Source: Pedobacter steynii (lineage in GTDB: Bacteria > Bacteroidota > Bacteroidia > Sphingobacteriales > Sphingobacteriaceae). From it: DNA of 64,000 nt. Both the position numbers and the translations under genes were made by a program. The notes beneath the pieces were generated by a model, which saw only the letters and a program-made list of their open reading frames with translations, was not told where the DNA came from and ran no database searches. The stretch spans positions 3,038,001 to 3,102,000 of the forward strand of contig NZ_CP017141.1 of NCBI RefSeq assembly GCF_001721645.1, written 5' to 3'. Positions 38,251-46,804 of this stretch are shown here, one piece after another (position 1 is the first letter of the stretch; every line of letters begins with the position of its first letter).

Positions 38251-38421
38251 TGATAATATGTGTTAAAAGGGTAAGTTATTCTTAATTATTTGTAGCGAAT
38301 TTACGAAAAAAAACAGGTGCAGGACATCATCTGCTGATCATTATATTATTTATAAATATTCTAAATAATATGGACGCAAGGATACGAAAACTGAATAAAA
38401 AGAATAACACTGGTCATTTTT

Positions 38422-38445
38422 GAACATTACTGTTCGTTTATGAAC
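38422..38445. promoter_or_regulatory. Overlapping GAACA inverted repeats upstream of aconitase
   Basis: GAACA-TTAC-TGTTC (38422-38435) overlaps GTTC-GTTTAT-GAAC (38432-38445), followed by a further AGTTTTGAA. They lie about 170 bases upstream of acn, in the 293-base gap. They look like a pair of operator half-sites for a dimeric regulator. No regulator is encoded next to them. The rest of the gap is AT-rich and holds no gene I can see. Confidence 0.4.
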
Positions 38446-38543
38446 AGTTTTGAATGCTGGTTTAATTGTAATGCGCTGAAAAATAGCTTTTTGAGTTGTT
38501 TTGCTGTTCTTGGCCTGAGCTTCGCTTAAATCAGAGCTGGATG

Positions 38544-39161
38544 TCAGAGGGTTTTGAATTGATAGCCCTGTTCACTGAAATATTGTAAAACCCTCGGTAA
38601 AGCATATTTTAGCCTGTCGAAAGCTTTCAGACTGTCATGGAAAACGATAATGGAGCCATTTGTGGCATATTTAATCACATTGTTGTAACACTTTTGTGGG
38701 GAAAGCTTCAGGTCAAAATCGCCGCTAAGCACGTCCCACATGATGATCTGAAGGTCAGGAAAGTAGCTGCGCAGACCGGAAATCTGCGATTTTTTAATTC
38801 TGCCGTAAGGCGGACGAAATAAATGGGTATTGGTCAGTTCCTGGCATTGCCGGAAATTTTGAAGATAAACCGGATCTTCCGTTTTCCAGCCTTTTAAGTG
38901 ATTAAAAGTATGGTTTCCGATCTGGTGCCCTTCAGACTTAAGCTTTTCGAATATATCGGGATGCTTTTGTATATTATCGCCAATGCAAAAAAAGGTGGCT
39001 TTCGCATTAAAGCTTTTTAAAGTTTTTAGTACAAAGTCTGTAACATCCGGTATAGGTCCGTCGTCAAAGGTTAAATAAATGACTCTTTGAGCTCGGGTTT
39101 TGTTCCAGATGAGAGATGGGTAATACCATTTCAGTAAAAGCGGAGATTTAACCAGGTACAT
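38544..39161 (-). CDS. Polysaccharide deacetylase (NodB homology domain)
   Basis: A 205-residue protein, ATG at 39161; a TTG two codons earlier is possible. It shows the carbohydrate esterase family 4 motifs: YLTFDDGPIPDVTDF (catalytic and metal Asp), GHQIGNHTFNHL (metal-binding His pair), and FRPPYGR. These enzymes remove N- or O-acetyl groups from chitin, peptidoglycan or other polymers. The first 20 residues are mildly hydrophobic (YLVKSPLLLKWYYPSLIW), maybe an anchor. The gene is alone and divergent from tolC. Confidence 0.88.
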   Translation of the reverse strand: MYLVKSPLLLKWYYPSLIWNKTRAQRVIYLTFDDGPIPDVTDFVLKTLKSFNAKATFFCIGDNIQKHPDIFEKLKSEGHQIGNHTFNHLKGWKTEDPVYLQNFRQCQELTNTHLFRPPYGRIKKSQISGLRSYFPDLQIIMWDVLSGDFDLKLSPQKCYNNVIKYATNGSIIVFHDSLKAFDRLKYALPRVLQYFSEQGYQFKTL

Positions 39162-39246
39162 CCCCAAAAGTAGTAAAATACTTTGTTGTACCTGAAAATT
39201 TACAAAATCAGTTAGTTGTTTATATTATTATTGTGAAATTAAAATT

Positions 39247-40611
39247 ATGAGAAAGTTTACCAGTTTTAATGCGTTACCCAAGCTCAGCTTAGTTTTGTCA
39301 TTAGCATTCATCACCGGTTTTGTGCAGAATTCCAATGCACAGGAAGTGATTACGATTCAGGATGCTATCGATAAAACTTTAAATAATAACCTTACCATCA
39401 AACAATCACAGTTCAGTGAAAGTTTATCTGATGAGACTTTAAAGCAATCAAAATTAGCCTTGATTCCTACCCTGAACGGGTCGGCAAGCAGCGGAATTAG
39501 TTTTGGTCGTAGTATGGACCAGAATACATTCGAGGTTATCAACCAGAAATTATTGAGTACTTCGGGCTCATTATCTTCCGGAGTAACCGTTTTTGAAGGA
39601 TGGTCAAGGATCAATCAGATCAGACAAAATAAACTGCTACTCGATGCCGGTAAAGCAAATACAGACAAAGTTAAAAATGACCTGATCTTACAGGTCGTTA
39701 CTTCTTATCTGCAGATCCTATACAATATTGACCTTCTGAAAGCGGCGAATGTTCAGCTGGCTGTAGCCAAACAGCAACTAAACAGAGAGCAACAACTGTT
39801 GGATGTAGGAAACAAAACACTGGCAGATTTGTCTCAGGCTAAATCCCAACTGGCAACCGCAGAACTGAATGTCACTAATGCAGATAATGCATTAACCATT
39901 TCTTATCTGACGCTTGCACAAATCATGGAGCTTCCATCTTCCACAAAATATGAAGTTCAGGCACCTTTGCTGGAGAGCTTTAATGCTCCGCAAACAAGGT
40001 ACAACCCGGACGAGGTTTATGCAGATGCAGTAGGTCTTTTTCCTGATATTAAACTGGCGGGACTGAGAACTGAAGCTGCAAAAAAAGGAATTGATGTGGC
40101 TAAAGGTAGTTTATACCCTAGGCTTTCTTTCAGTGCAGGTTTAGGAACTTCTTACTCTTATATCTTTAGCAGTTCTTCTCCGCAAACAAGTTTTGCAGAT
40201 CAGATCAATGAGCGTTTTAGTCAGAATATCGGTCTTAACTTAACCATTCCTATCTTCAATGGATTACAGGCACGAATTGGTGTCAGAAGAGCGAAGATTA
40301 ACTACCTGCAGTCACAGACAGATGAGAAGCTGGCAAAAAATAACCTGAATAAAGTGATTTACCAGGCCGTTGCAGATCTGAAAGCAGCTGAAGGGCGTTA
40401 CCGCTCTACTACAAATACTTTTCAGGCCCAAAAGGATGCATTTAACGTAATTGAACAACGCTATGCTGTAGGATTGGTAAATTCCTTAGATTACAGCACT
40501 TCTCAATCCAACATGAATAAAGCTGAAGTCGATATGATTCAGGCAAAATATGATTTACTCTTCAGGGCAAAAGTGATTGACTATTACCTGGGCAAGCAGA
40601 TCATCTTTTAA
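39247..40611 (+). CDS. TolC family outer-membrane efflux protein
   Basis: The 454-residue protein has a signal peptide (LPKLSLVLSLAFITGFVQNSNA) and two copies of the OEP repeat: long coiled-coil helices (for example VAKQQLNREQQLLDVGNKTL and NVIEQRYAVGLVNSLDYSTS) alternating with beta-strands such as SLSSGVTVFEGWSRINQIRQ. It forms a trimeric exit duct through the outer membrane. It is 45 bases before an HlyD-like adaptor gene, forming an export pair; the inner-membrane pump is not in the operon. Confidence 0.92.
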   Translation: MRKFTSFNALPKLSLVLSLAFITGFVQNSNAQEVITIQDAIDKTLNNNLTIKQSQFSESLSDETLKQSKLALIPTLNGSASSGISFGRSMDQNTFEVINQKLLSTSGSLSSGVTVFEGWSRINQIRQNKLLLDAGKANTDKVKNDLILQVVTSYLQILYNIDLLKAANVQLAVAKQQLNREQQLLDVGNKTLADLSQAKSQLATAELNVTNADNALTISYLTLAQIMELPSSTKYEVQAPLLESFNAPQTRYNPDEVYADAVGLFPDIKLAGLRTEAAKKGIDVAKGSLYPRLSFSAGLGTSYSYIFSSSSPQTSFADQINERFSQNIGLNLTIPIFNGLQARIGVRRAKINYLQSQTDEKLAKNNLNKVIYQAVADLKAAEGRYRSTTNTFQAQKDAFNVIEQRYAVGLVNSLDYSTSQSNMNKAEVDMIQAKYDLLFRAKVIDYYLGKQIIF

Positions 40612-40656
40612 AGCATTATAAAGCTCGATTTGATAAAATAATATAAACAACAACAA

Positions 40657-42003
40657 ATGAAACTAAAACCCATATTAATTACATTAGGCGTAGTCATTGC
40701 TTTACTGGTTGTAGCAAAGCTTACCGGCCTTATTGGTGGTGAAAAAATTGAAAAAGTGACCATCGATAAAGCTGCAGACAGAAAAGTAATAGAAACGGTT
40801 ACTGCAAGTGGAAAGGTACAGCCGGAAACAGAAGTGAAATTAAGCTCTGAGGTTTCCGGAGAGGTGACTGAACTGTTAGTAAAAGAAGGTGACGTGGTTA
40901 AAAAAGGCCAGTTGCTGATTAAAGTTCGTCCGGATGTGTTAAAGTCGGGTTATGACAGGGCTGTAGCTTCCTATAGTTCTCAAAAAGCAGGTGTGGCTTC
41001 TTCATTGCAAATGATGAAACAAAGCCAGGGAAATTTCGTAAATGCGGAGGCAACTTACAAACGTAACGTAGAGTTGTTTGCAAAAAAGGTAATCTCAGCA
41101 TCGGAGTTTGATGCGGCAAAGGCTGCTTTCTTAACCGCAAAAACCAATGTGGCGAAATCTAAAGAAGACTATGTAGCTGCCAAATTCCAGTTGGAGCAAT
41201 CGGGTGCCAATGTTCAGGAGGCCAATGCCAACCTGGCTAAGGCAACGATCTATGCACCGGTAGATGGAGTGATCTCTAAGTTATCTGTAGAGTTGGGAGA
41301 CCGTATTCTAGGTACTGCACAGATGGCAGGAACAGAAATCATGAGGATTTCCAACCTGAAAACTATGGAAGTTAACGTGGATGTGAACGAAAACGACATC
41401 AACAGGGTAAATGTTGGAGATAGTGCGAAGATCGAAGTGGATGCTTTTGCGGATAAAAAGTTTAAAGGTATTGTGACTGAGATCGCAAGTTCTTCAAAAG
41501 ATATTGGTTCAGTAACCACCTCAGTAGATCAGGTAACAAACTTTGTGGTTAAAGTAAGGATCATTGCAGATTCTTATGAGGGTGTTAAAGGTGGTGCAAA
41601 AGACCTTCCTTCTCCTTTCAGACCAGGTTTGTCAGCAACTGTGGATATCGAAAGCGAATCGGTAAAAGGATTGGCCATTCCAATCCAGTCGGTATTTACC
41701 AGCGACAAGAATAAAGATGCTAAAACTGCCGGAAATGACGAGAATGCAGATAAACAAAAAACAAAGCTGACTGATAAAACAGTGAAGCAATATGTTTATG
41801 TATTCAATGCAGGAACTGTTAAACAGGTAGAAGTAACTACAGGAATTCAGAACGATCAGTTCATCATCATCAAAACCGGACTTAAAGCCGGACAGGAGGT
41901 GGTATCTGGTCCTTACTCTGCCATCCAGAATAAATTGAAAGACGGAATGAAAGTAGAGAAAACAACTAAGGATCAATTGTTTGTAAGTCCTGATAAAAAG
42001 TAA
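40657..42003 (+). CDS. Periplasmic adaptor subunit of an efflux system (HlyD/MacA type)
   Basis: The 448-residue protein has one N-terminal membrane anchor (PILITLGVVIALLVVAKLTGLIG), a lipoyl-type half-motif (VSGEVTELLVKEGDVVKKGQLL at about residues 69-90), a coiled-coil hairpin (about 105-195), the second lipoyl half IYAPVDGVISKLSVELGDRI and beta-barrel and membrane-proximal domains. It links a TolC duct to an inner-membrane pump. The operon ends here with a terminator, so the pump (often a MacB-like ABC protein) must lie elsewhere. Confidence 0.9.
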   Translation: MKLKPILITLGVVIALLVVAKLTGLIGGEKIEKVTIDKAADRKVIETVTASGKVQPETEVKLSSEVSGEVTELLVKEGDVVKKGQLLIKVRPDVLKSGYDRAVASYSSQKAGVASSLQMMKQSQGNFVNAEATYKRNVELFAKKVISASEFDAAKAAFLTAKTNVAKSKEDYVAAKFQLEQSGANVQEANANLAKATIYAPVDGVISKLSVELGDRILGTAQMAGTEIMRISNLKTMEVNVDVNENDINRVNVGDSAKIEVDAFADKKFKGIVTEIASSSKDIGSVTTSVDQVTNFVVKVRIIADSYEGVKGGAKDLPSPFRPGLSATVDIESESVKGLAIPIQSVFTSDKNKDAKTAGNDENADKQKTKLTDKTVKQYVYVFNAGTVKQVEVTTGIQNDQFIIIKTGLKAGQEVVSGPYSAIQNKLKDGMKVEKTTKDQLFVSPDKK

Positions 42004-42035
42004 ACTTTATCAATCATTTTTAAATGAGTAAATTG

Positions 42036-42066
42036 CCCCGGTTAAAACAATAACCGGGGTTTTTTA
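42036..42066 (+). terminator. Terminator of the tolC-adaptor operon
   Basis: CCCCGGTTA pairs perfectly with TAACCGGGG, loop AAACAA, followed by TTTTTT. Only 11 bases separate it from the gpsA ATG at 42077. Confidence 0.9.
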
Positions 42067-42076
42067 TTTATACTGT

Positions 42077-43075
42077 ATGATACCTAAAGTTGCAATGATT
42101 GGTGGGGGTAGTTGGGCTACTGCTATTGTAAAAATGCTTTCAGATAATACGACTGCAAAAGAAATTTATTGGTGGATGCGAAATGTAGAAGCCATCACTC
42201 ATCTGCAAAAATATAAGCACAATCCAAACTACCTGAGTTCTGTGGAGATCAGAATCCCGGAAGCACATATTTCAAGTGATATCGTAGCCATTATTGAACA
42301 GGCTGAATACGTGCTTTTAAATGTCCCTGCTGCCTTTTTAAAGGAAACCCTGAAGGATGTTAGTCCGGCGATGTTAAAAGGCAAGAAAATCATCTCTGCG
42401 ATTAAAGGTATTGTTCCCGATGAAAATCTGATTATTGGAGAATTTTTGAACCAGAAATATGAAGTTCCGCTAGAGGATATCGTCGTAATCAGCGGACCTT
42501 GTCATGCAGAAGAGGTTGCTTTAGAAAAACTGTCTTACCTGACGATTGCTTCTCTTGACCTCGATCTGGCCGGTACTTTTGCTAATTTGCTAAGCACGAG
42601 GTACATCAAAACAAATGTTTCTGATGATATCTTCGGAACAGAGTACGCTGCGGTATTGAAAAATATTTATGCTGTGGCCAGTGGCATATGCCATGGGGTA
42701 GGGTATGGAGATAACTTTCAGGCGGTTTTAATCTCTAATGCCATCCGGGAAATCAAACGCTTTGTAGATGCGGTACATCCGATTTCCAGGGATATCAAAG
42801 AATCTGCTTATTTAGGTGATCTGCTGGTTACCGCCTATTCTCAGTTCAGCAGAAACCGGACTTTTGGAAATATGGTCGGTAAGGGCTATACTGTAAAATC
42901 AGCACAGCTGGAGATGAATATGGTTGCTGAGGGGTATTATGCAGTAAAATGCATGCACCACATTAACAAAAAATATAAGGTAGATATGCCAATCAGCAGA
43001 GCAGTATATGCGATTCTTTATGAACAACATTCTCCACATATCGAGATGCGTTTGCTGACAGAACAGCTGAATTAA
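42077..43075 (+). CDS. gpsA: NAD(P)-dependent glycerol-3-phosphate dehydrogenase
   Basis: Makes sn-glycerol 3-phosphate from dihydroxyacetone phosphate for phospholipid synthesis, in the cytosol. The 332-residue protein has the nucleotide-binding motif MIGGGSWATAIVKML at residues 7-21, LNVPAAFLKETL, the family signature region VVISGPCHAEEVA, and the catalytic region GTEYAAVLKNIYAVASGI with the conserved Lys. Its start lies just after a terminator, so it should have its own promoter, which I cannot identify with confidence. Confidence 0.94.
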   Translation: MIPKVAMIGGGSWATAIVKMLSDNTTAKEIYWWMRNVEAITHLQKYKHNPNYLSSVEIRIPEAHISSDIVAIIEQAEYVLLNVPAAFLKETLKDVSPAMLKGKKIISAIKGIVPDENLIIGEFLNQKYEVPLEDIVVISGPCHAEEVALEKLSYLTIASLDLDLAGTFANLLSTRYIKTNVSDDIFGTEYAAVLKNIYAVASGICHGVGYGDNFQAVLISNAIREIKRFVDAVHPISRDIKESAYLGDLLVTAYSQFSRNRTFGNMVGKGYTVKSAQLEMNMVAEGYYAVKCMHHINKKYKVDMPISRAVYAILYEQHSPHIEMRLLTEQLN

Positions 43076-43124
43076 TCAAACAAAATTTAAGGTGGCATTG
43101 TTATCAATTGAAAAACATACTACC

Positions 43125-43448
43125 ATGAAAAGAAAATATTTGTTTGGGGGTTTAGCCCTTGCATTCCTAAGTACATTGGCCTTCAATTCTAATGCGCAGG
43201 AGAAAAAAGAAAGTGTTGGTCAGGTGATTAGCAAAACAGCTACAAAAGTGGGTAATAAAACTGCAGAAGTAGCGGTAAAAGGGACGGCTAAAGTTGCGGA
43301 TCAGACTTATAAAGGCAAAATGGCTCCTGATGGCTCTGATGTGTACATCAACGGTAAAAACAAGAAATACTATATTAACAAAAAAGGAGCGAAGGTTTAT
43401 CTGAAAGAATCACAGATCAGAACCCGCCCGGTAAAGAAAAGTAAATAA
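43125..43448 (+). CDS. Small secreted basic protein of unknown function
   Basis: A 107-residue protein from the ATG at 43125; a GTG at 43092 is in frame but would bury the signal peptide. Residues 1-24 are a Sec signal peptide (KRKYLFGGLALAFLSTLAFNSNAQ). The mature part is Lys-rich (KTATKVGNKTAEVAVKGTAK) and ends in a short KYYINKKGAKVYLKESQIRTR segment similar to small basic adaptor-like repeats. Probably periplasmic. Function unknown. It lies 49 bases after gpsA and ends at a terminator. Confidence 0.7.
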   Translation: MKRKYLFGGLALAFLSTLAFNSNAQEKKESVGQVISKTATKVGNKTAEVAVKGTAKVADQTYKGKMAPDGSDVYINGKNKKYYINKKGAKVYLKESQIRTRPVKKSK

Positions 43449-43481
43449 GCAATCGCTGCCGGACGAGGTCCGGTGATAAAT

Positions 43482-43518
43482 AAAAAGGTCGGTTTCCAGA
43501 ATGGAACCGACCTTTTTT
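43482..43518. terminator. Terminator between the small secreted protein and DEAD-box helicase genes
   Basis: Arms from AAAAAGGTCGGTTTCCA and TGGAACCGACCTTTTT pair with one bulged base, loop GAA, flanked by A- and T-runs. A smaller perfect hairpin, CCGGAC-GAG-GTCCGG, lies at 43459-43473. Confidence 0.88.
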
Positions 43519-43533
43519 ATGATTTGAGAATGA

Positions 43534-45408
43534 CTAAGATCTACGTCTTCTATCACCGCTTCCGCCACGATCTTCACGGCTTCTTCCAGAGAAATCTCTG
43601 AAGCCACCAGCGCTGCTGCTTCCGCCTTCACGTCTGCCACCGCCACTTCCGCCTTCGCGTCTGCCGCCACCGCTGCTTCTTCTGTCACCACCGCCGCTTC
43701 TTCCGCCGCCATAACTTCCGCCTTCGCGTCTGCCACCGCCACCGAATCCACCACGACTACGGCCACCGCCGCCGTCACCATCAGCAGTTTTCTCAATTCT
43801 AACACCACGGTTGTTGAATTCAACACCTTTGAAGTTATTGAAAAGAGAATCTACAGTTGCATCTTCTACTTCAAAGAATGAATAAACACCTTTTAAGTCG
43901 ATTTTGCCAATGCTTTTTCCGCTGATTTTACCGTTGTTACAAACAAAAGATAACAAGTCACCTCTTGTAAAGTCATCTACCGAACCTAAGTTGATAAACA
44001 AACGGGTATAGCCGTCACTGCCTCTATGGCTTCTTTCGCCGCGCTCACCACGTTCTCCTCTTTCACCACGATCATCAGCCGAAGAGTTAAGATCAGGAGC
44101 GTTTTTGTAATATTCTAAAAAGCGGTTAAACTCTAAAGATGCAAAACGTTTGATCACTTCTTCTTTGCTCAATTCGGCAAACTCATCCATAATACGAGGG
44201 ATGTATTGCTCAATTTGTGCTTCGTTAACTTCTACCTTGTGAACCTTGTGAACCAAAGCAAACAATTGTTTTTCGCACACGTCAAAACCTGTAGGTAAAG
44301 AAGCTTTAGTGAATTGTTTACCAATGATTCTTTCAATCTGACGGATTTTTCCAAGTTCTTTAGAGTTAACGATACAGATAGAGATACCTGTTTTACCCGC
44401 ACGGCCGGTACGACCACTACGGTGGGTATAACTTTCAATTTCGTCAGGTAGTGAATAATTCACAACGTGTGTTACGTTGTTTACATCAATACCACGTGCT
44501 GCAACATCAGTAGCAATTAACAATTGCATGTTACGGTCACGGAAACGCTGCATTACTTTATCACGTTGTTGTTGAGATAAATCTCCGTGTAAAGCATCCG
44601 CATTATAACCGTCTTTAATCAAGTGCTCAGCAACATCCTGTGTATCCATTTTGGTTTTACAGAATACTACCGCAAAGATTTCAGGGTTAAAATCTACGAT
44701 ACGTTTTAAAGCAGCGTATTTATCTCTGGCACGTACGATATAGTACTCATGCTCAATATTTACGTTACCTGTGTTTTTGGTACCCATGGTTAACTCTACC
44801 GGAGAGTCCATGTAATTTTTAGCTATTCTTCTAACCTCTGGAGGCATAGTAGCGGAGAATAACCATGTTTTTTTGTCGTCAGGAGTAGTCGACAAGATGT
44901 CGTTAATGTCTTCCTGGAAACCCATGTTCAACATCTCATCGGCTTCATCCAGAACTACATACTTCACGTTAGTGAAATCTATAGCTTTTCTGCCAATAAT
45001 GTCTAACATACGGCCCGGTGTAGCCACAACAATTTGTACACCGTTTCTAATTTCACGCAATTGTTGCATAATGTTTGCGCCACCGTAAACGGCAACTACA
45101 TTAGCTCCAGAGATGTTTTTTGAGAAATTCTTGATGTCGCTCGTAATCTGTAAGCAAAGCTCTCTTGTAGGGCATAAAATTAATGCCTGAGGCTTGTTGC
45201 TTTTAAAATCGATCAATTCTAACAGAGGTAAACCGAATGCGGCTGTCTTTCCTGTTCCTGTTTGGGCCAAACCAACAAAATCGTTATTGCCCTCTAACAG
45301 CACAGGAATACTTTGCTCCTGAATAGGTGTTGGATTTTCGAAACCTAAATCCTTTACGGCATTAACAACGTCATCACTTATCCCCAATTTACTAAATGGG
45401 TTTATCAT
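43534..45408 (-). CDS. deaD: DEAD-box RNA helicase with RNA-binding domain and RG-rich tail
   Basis: ATP-dependent RNA unwinding, probably in ribosome assembly or cold response. The 624-residue protein has the helicase core (Q motif region, AQTGTGKTAAF, PTRELCLQI, ATPGRMLD, VLDEADEML, FSATMP, DVAARGIDV, HRSGRTGRAG, residues 1-370), a DbpA-type RNA-binding domain (TRLFINLGSVDDFTRGDLLS, about 465-540), and a C-terminal tail of about 75 residues made mostly of Gly, Arg and Ser (repeats of GGGRREGGS). A shorter RGERGERGERGE run precedes the RNA-binding domain. Confidence 0.95.
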   Translation of the reverse strand: MINPFSKLGISDDVVNAVKDLGFENPTPIQEQSIPVLLEGNNDFVGLAQTGTGKTAAFGLPLLELIDFKSNKPQALILCPTRELCLQITSDIKNFSKNISGANVVAVYGGANIMQQLREIRNGVQIVVATPGRMLDIIGRKAIDFTNVKYVVLDEADEMLNMGFQEDINDILSTTPDDKKTWLFSATMPPEVRRIAKNYMDSPVELTMGTKNTGNVNIEHEYYIVRARDKYAALKRIVDFNPEIFAVVFCKTKMDTQDVAEHLIKDGYNADALHGDLSQQQRDKVMQRFRDRNMQLLIATDVAARGIDVNNVTHVVNYSLPDEIESYTHRSGRTGRAGKTGISICIVNSKELGKIRQIERIIGKQFTKASLPTGFDVCEKQLFALVHKVHKVEVNEAQIEQYIPRIMDEFAELSKEEVIKRFASLEFNRFLEYYKNAPDLNSSADDRGERGERGERGERSHRGSDGYTRLFINLGSVDDFTRGDLLSFVCNNGKISGKSIGKIDLKGVYSFFEVEDATVDSLFNNFKGVEFNNRGVRIEKTADGDGGGGRSRGGFGGGGRREGGSYGGGRSGGGDRRSSGGGRREGGSGGGRREGGSSSAGGFRDFSGRSREDRGGSGDRRRRS

Positions 45409-45429
45409 GTATATATATTAATTAAGCCG

Positions 45430-45437
45430 CAAAGATA
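45430..45437 (-). promoter_or_regulatory. -7 promoter element of the DEAD-box helicase gene
   Basis: Minus-strand TATCTTTG (45437-45430) fits TAnnTTTG, 21 bases before the ATG. At 19 bases upstream lies GTG, one mismatch from TTG. Confidence 0.5.
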
Positions 45438-45492
45438 CGCTTAATATTTGGGATTTCACAGAGGCGTAACTAAATAAAAATGAGCCAATTAA

Positions 45493-45951
45493 TTATCTGA
45501 GCCGATCTGCCGACCTCAATAATTGCTCGTCTTTACGAATGCCACGTAAGGCCAGCGCACAAAACAGAATGCCTGCAACCGGTAAAAATGCACCGATACC
45601 CGGCTTAACAGCAGCAATTCCACCCGGAAGATTTTGTGCATAATTGAAGATCCAGAAACCCAATGAAAGCATGGCAAGGATGGCCACAATGATCAGACGT
45701 TTCTGTCCGGTTCTGTTTTTAAAAGTAAATATCGTGGCCAGACACAGTAGCACTACACATACTGTATTCAGGAATAAAGGTTTAAAATAATCAGTTTTTG
45801 CGACTACACCATTTGTTTTCTGGTATAAACCGGTCGCCAAAATCCAGTATTCTGAGCCATTTGACTGGCTGCTTACAATGGGGATAAACATTAAAAGTAA
45901 TATGGTCAGGCCTGCTAGCAGAAGCCAGATAGATTGCACTCTTTGTATCAT
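45493..45951 (-). CDS. DUF4293 family membrane protein
   Basis: A 152-residue inner-membrane protein with four hydrophobic segments (IWLLLAGLTILLLMFIPIV; LFLNTVCVVLLCLATIFTF; LIIVAILAMLSLGFWIF; AFLPVAGILFCALALRGI). The opening MIQRVQSIWLLLAG is the hallmark of the Bacteroidota DUF4293 family. Function unknown. It is a single gene with a full promoter match upstream, divergent from truA. Confidence 0.88.
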   Translation of the reverse strand: MIQRVQSIWLLLAGLTILLLMFIPIVSSQSNGSEYWILATGLYQKTNGVVAKTDYFKPLFLNTVCVVLLCLATIFTFKNRTGQKRLIIVAILAMLSLGFWIFNYAQNLPGGIAAVKPGIGAFLPVAGILFCALALRGIRKDEQLLRSADRLR

Positions 45952-45970
45952 ATCAGTTCAATAATTTCAA

Positions 45971-46000
45971 CAAATATATTAAAAGGCCCCTACTAACCAA
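45971..46000 (-). promoter_or_regulatory. Promoter of the DUF4293 gene
   Basis: Minus strand: TTG (46000-45998), 19-base spacer, TATATTTG (45978-45971), a full match to the Bacteroidota pattern with the same spacing as at 16240-16269. The leader would be about 15 bases. Confidence 0.65.
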
Positions 46001-46008
46001 TCAATATC

Positions 46009-46803
46009 TTGATCCAAAAGATTAAATTTGTCCTATTGAAACCGAACATACAGCGATATTTTATTGAATTGTCATATAATGGCACAGATTATCATGGCTG
46101 GCAAATACAGCCAAATGCCATGACCGTGCAGGAATGCCTGGATAAGGCATTGTCCGTTTATTTTCGTCAGCCTGTGGTGACCCTGGGTTGCGGCCGGACA
46201 GATGCCGGAGTTCATGCAACACAATTCTTTGCACATTTTGATCTGGAAATTTCTGCAGAGAAACCGCTTCATGCAGAACGTTCAATTACCGGTATTAATT
46301 CTTTGTTGCCTTATCGGATTGCAGTTAAACGTGTTTTTCCGGTAGCAGCCGAGGCACATGCCCGGTTTGATGCCACAGGAAGGGCCTACCATTACCACAT
46401 TCACTTTCATAAAGATCCTTTTAAACTGGATCGTTCCTGGTTGTTTAAGGGAGAGCTGGATGTGGGGACCATGAATGAAGCCGCAAAAATCATCCTCGAA
46501 TACACAGATTTTTCCTGTTTCAGTAAATCCAACACCCAAACCTTTACCAATAACTGTAAGGTTACCGAAGCTTATTTTGAGGTAAAAGAAGGAAGCTTGC
46601 AATTTACCATCCGTGCCGACCGTTTTCTGAGAAATATGGTGCGGGCAATTGTAGGTACACTGGTTAGAATTGGAAAAAAAGAAATTACCTTAGTACAACT
46701 CAGAGAAATTATTGAAAGTAAAAACCGCAGTAATGCCGGACAATCCGTTCCGGCATGTGGTCTATACCTGGTGAATGTTGTTTATCCCTTTGTAAACTAT
46801 TGA
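46009..46803 (+). CDS. truA: tRNA pseudouridine(38-40) synthase TruA
   Basis: Makes pseudouridine at positions 38-40 of the tRNA anticodon arm. The fold and catalytic aspartate are clear: IELSYNGTDYHGWQIQ, CGRTDAGVHATQFFAHFD (Asp65 counted from the first TTG), RADRFLRNMVRAIVGTLV near the end. There is no ATG before residue 38, so the start is a TTG: either 46009 (264 residues) or 46036, closer to the usual QRYFIELSY opening. Its stop is one base before the ABC exporter start. Confidence 0.93.
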   Translation: MIQKIKFVLLKPNIQRYFIELSYNGTDYHGWQIQPNAMTVQECLDKALSVYFRQPVVTLGCGRTDAGVHATQFFAHFDLEISAEKPLHAERSITGINSLLPYRIAVKRVFPVAAEAHARFDATGRAYHYHIHFHKDPFKLDRSWLFKGELDVGTMNEAAKIILEYTDFSCFSKSNTQTFTNNCKVTEAYFEVKEGSLQFTIRADRFLRNMVRAIVGTLVRIGKKEITLVQLREIIESKNRSNAGQSVPACGLYLVNVVYPFVNY

Positions 46804-46804
46804 T

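Noticed and set aside
43410..43826. Ala/Val-rich frame of 138 codons opposite the 3' end of the DEAD-box helicase gene
   Set aside because: It lies on the same strand as the helicase in another frame and only reflects the repeated Gly/Arg/Ser codons of the helicase tail.
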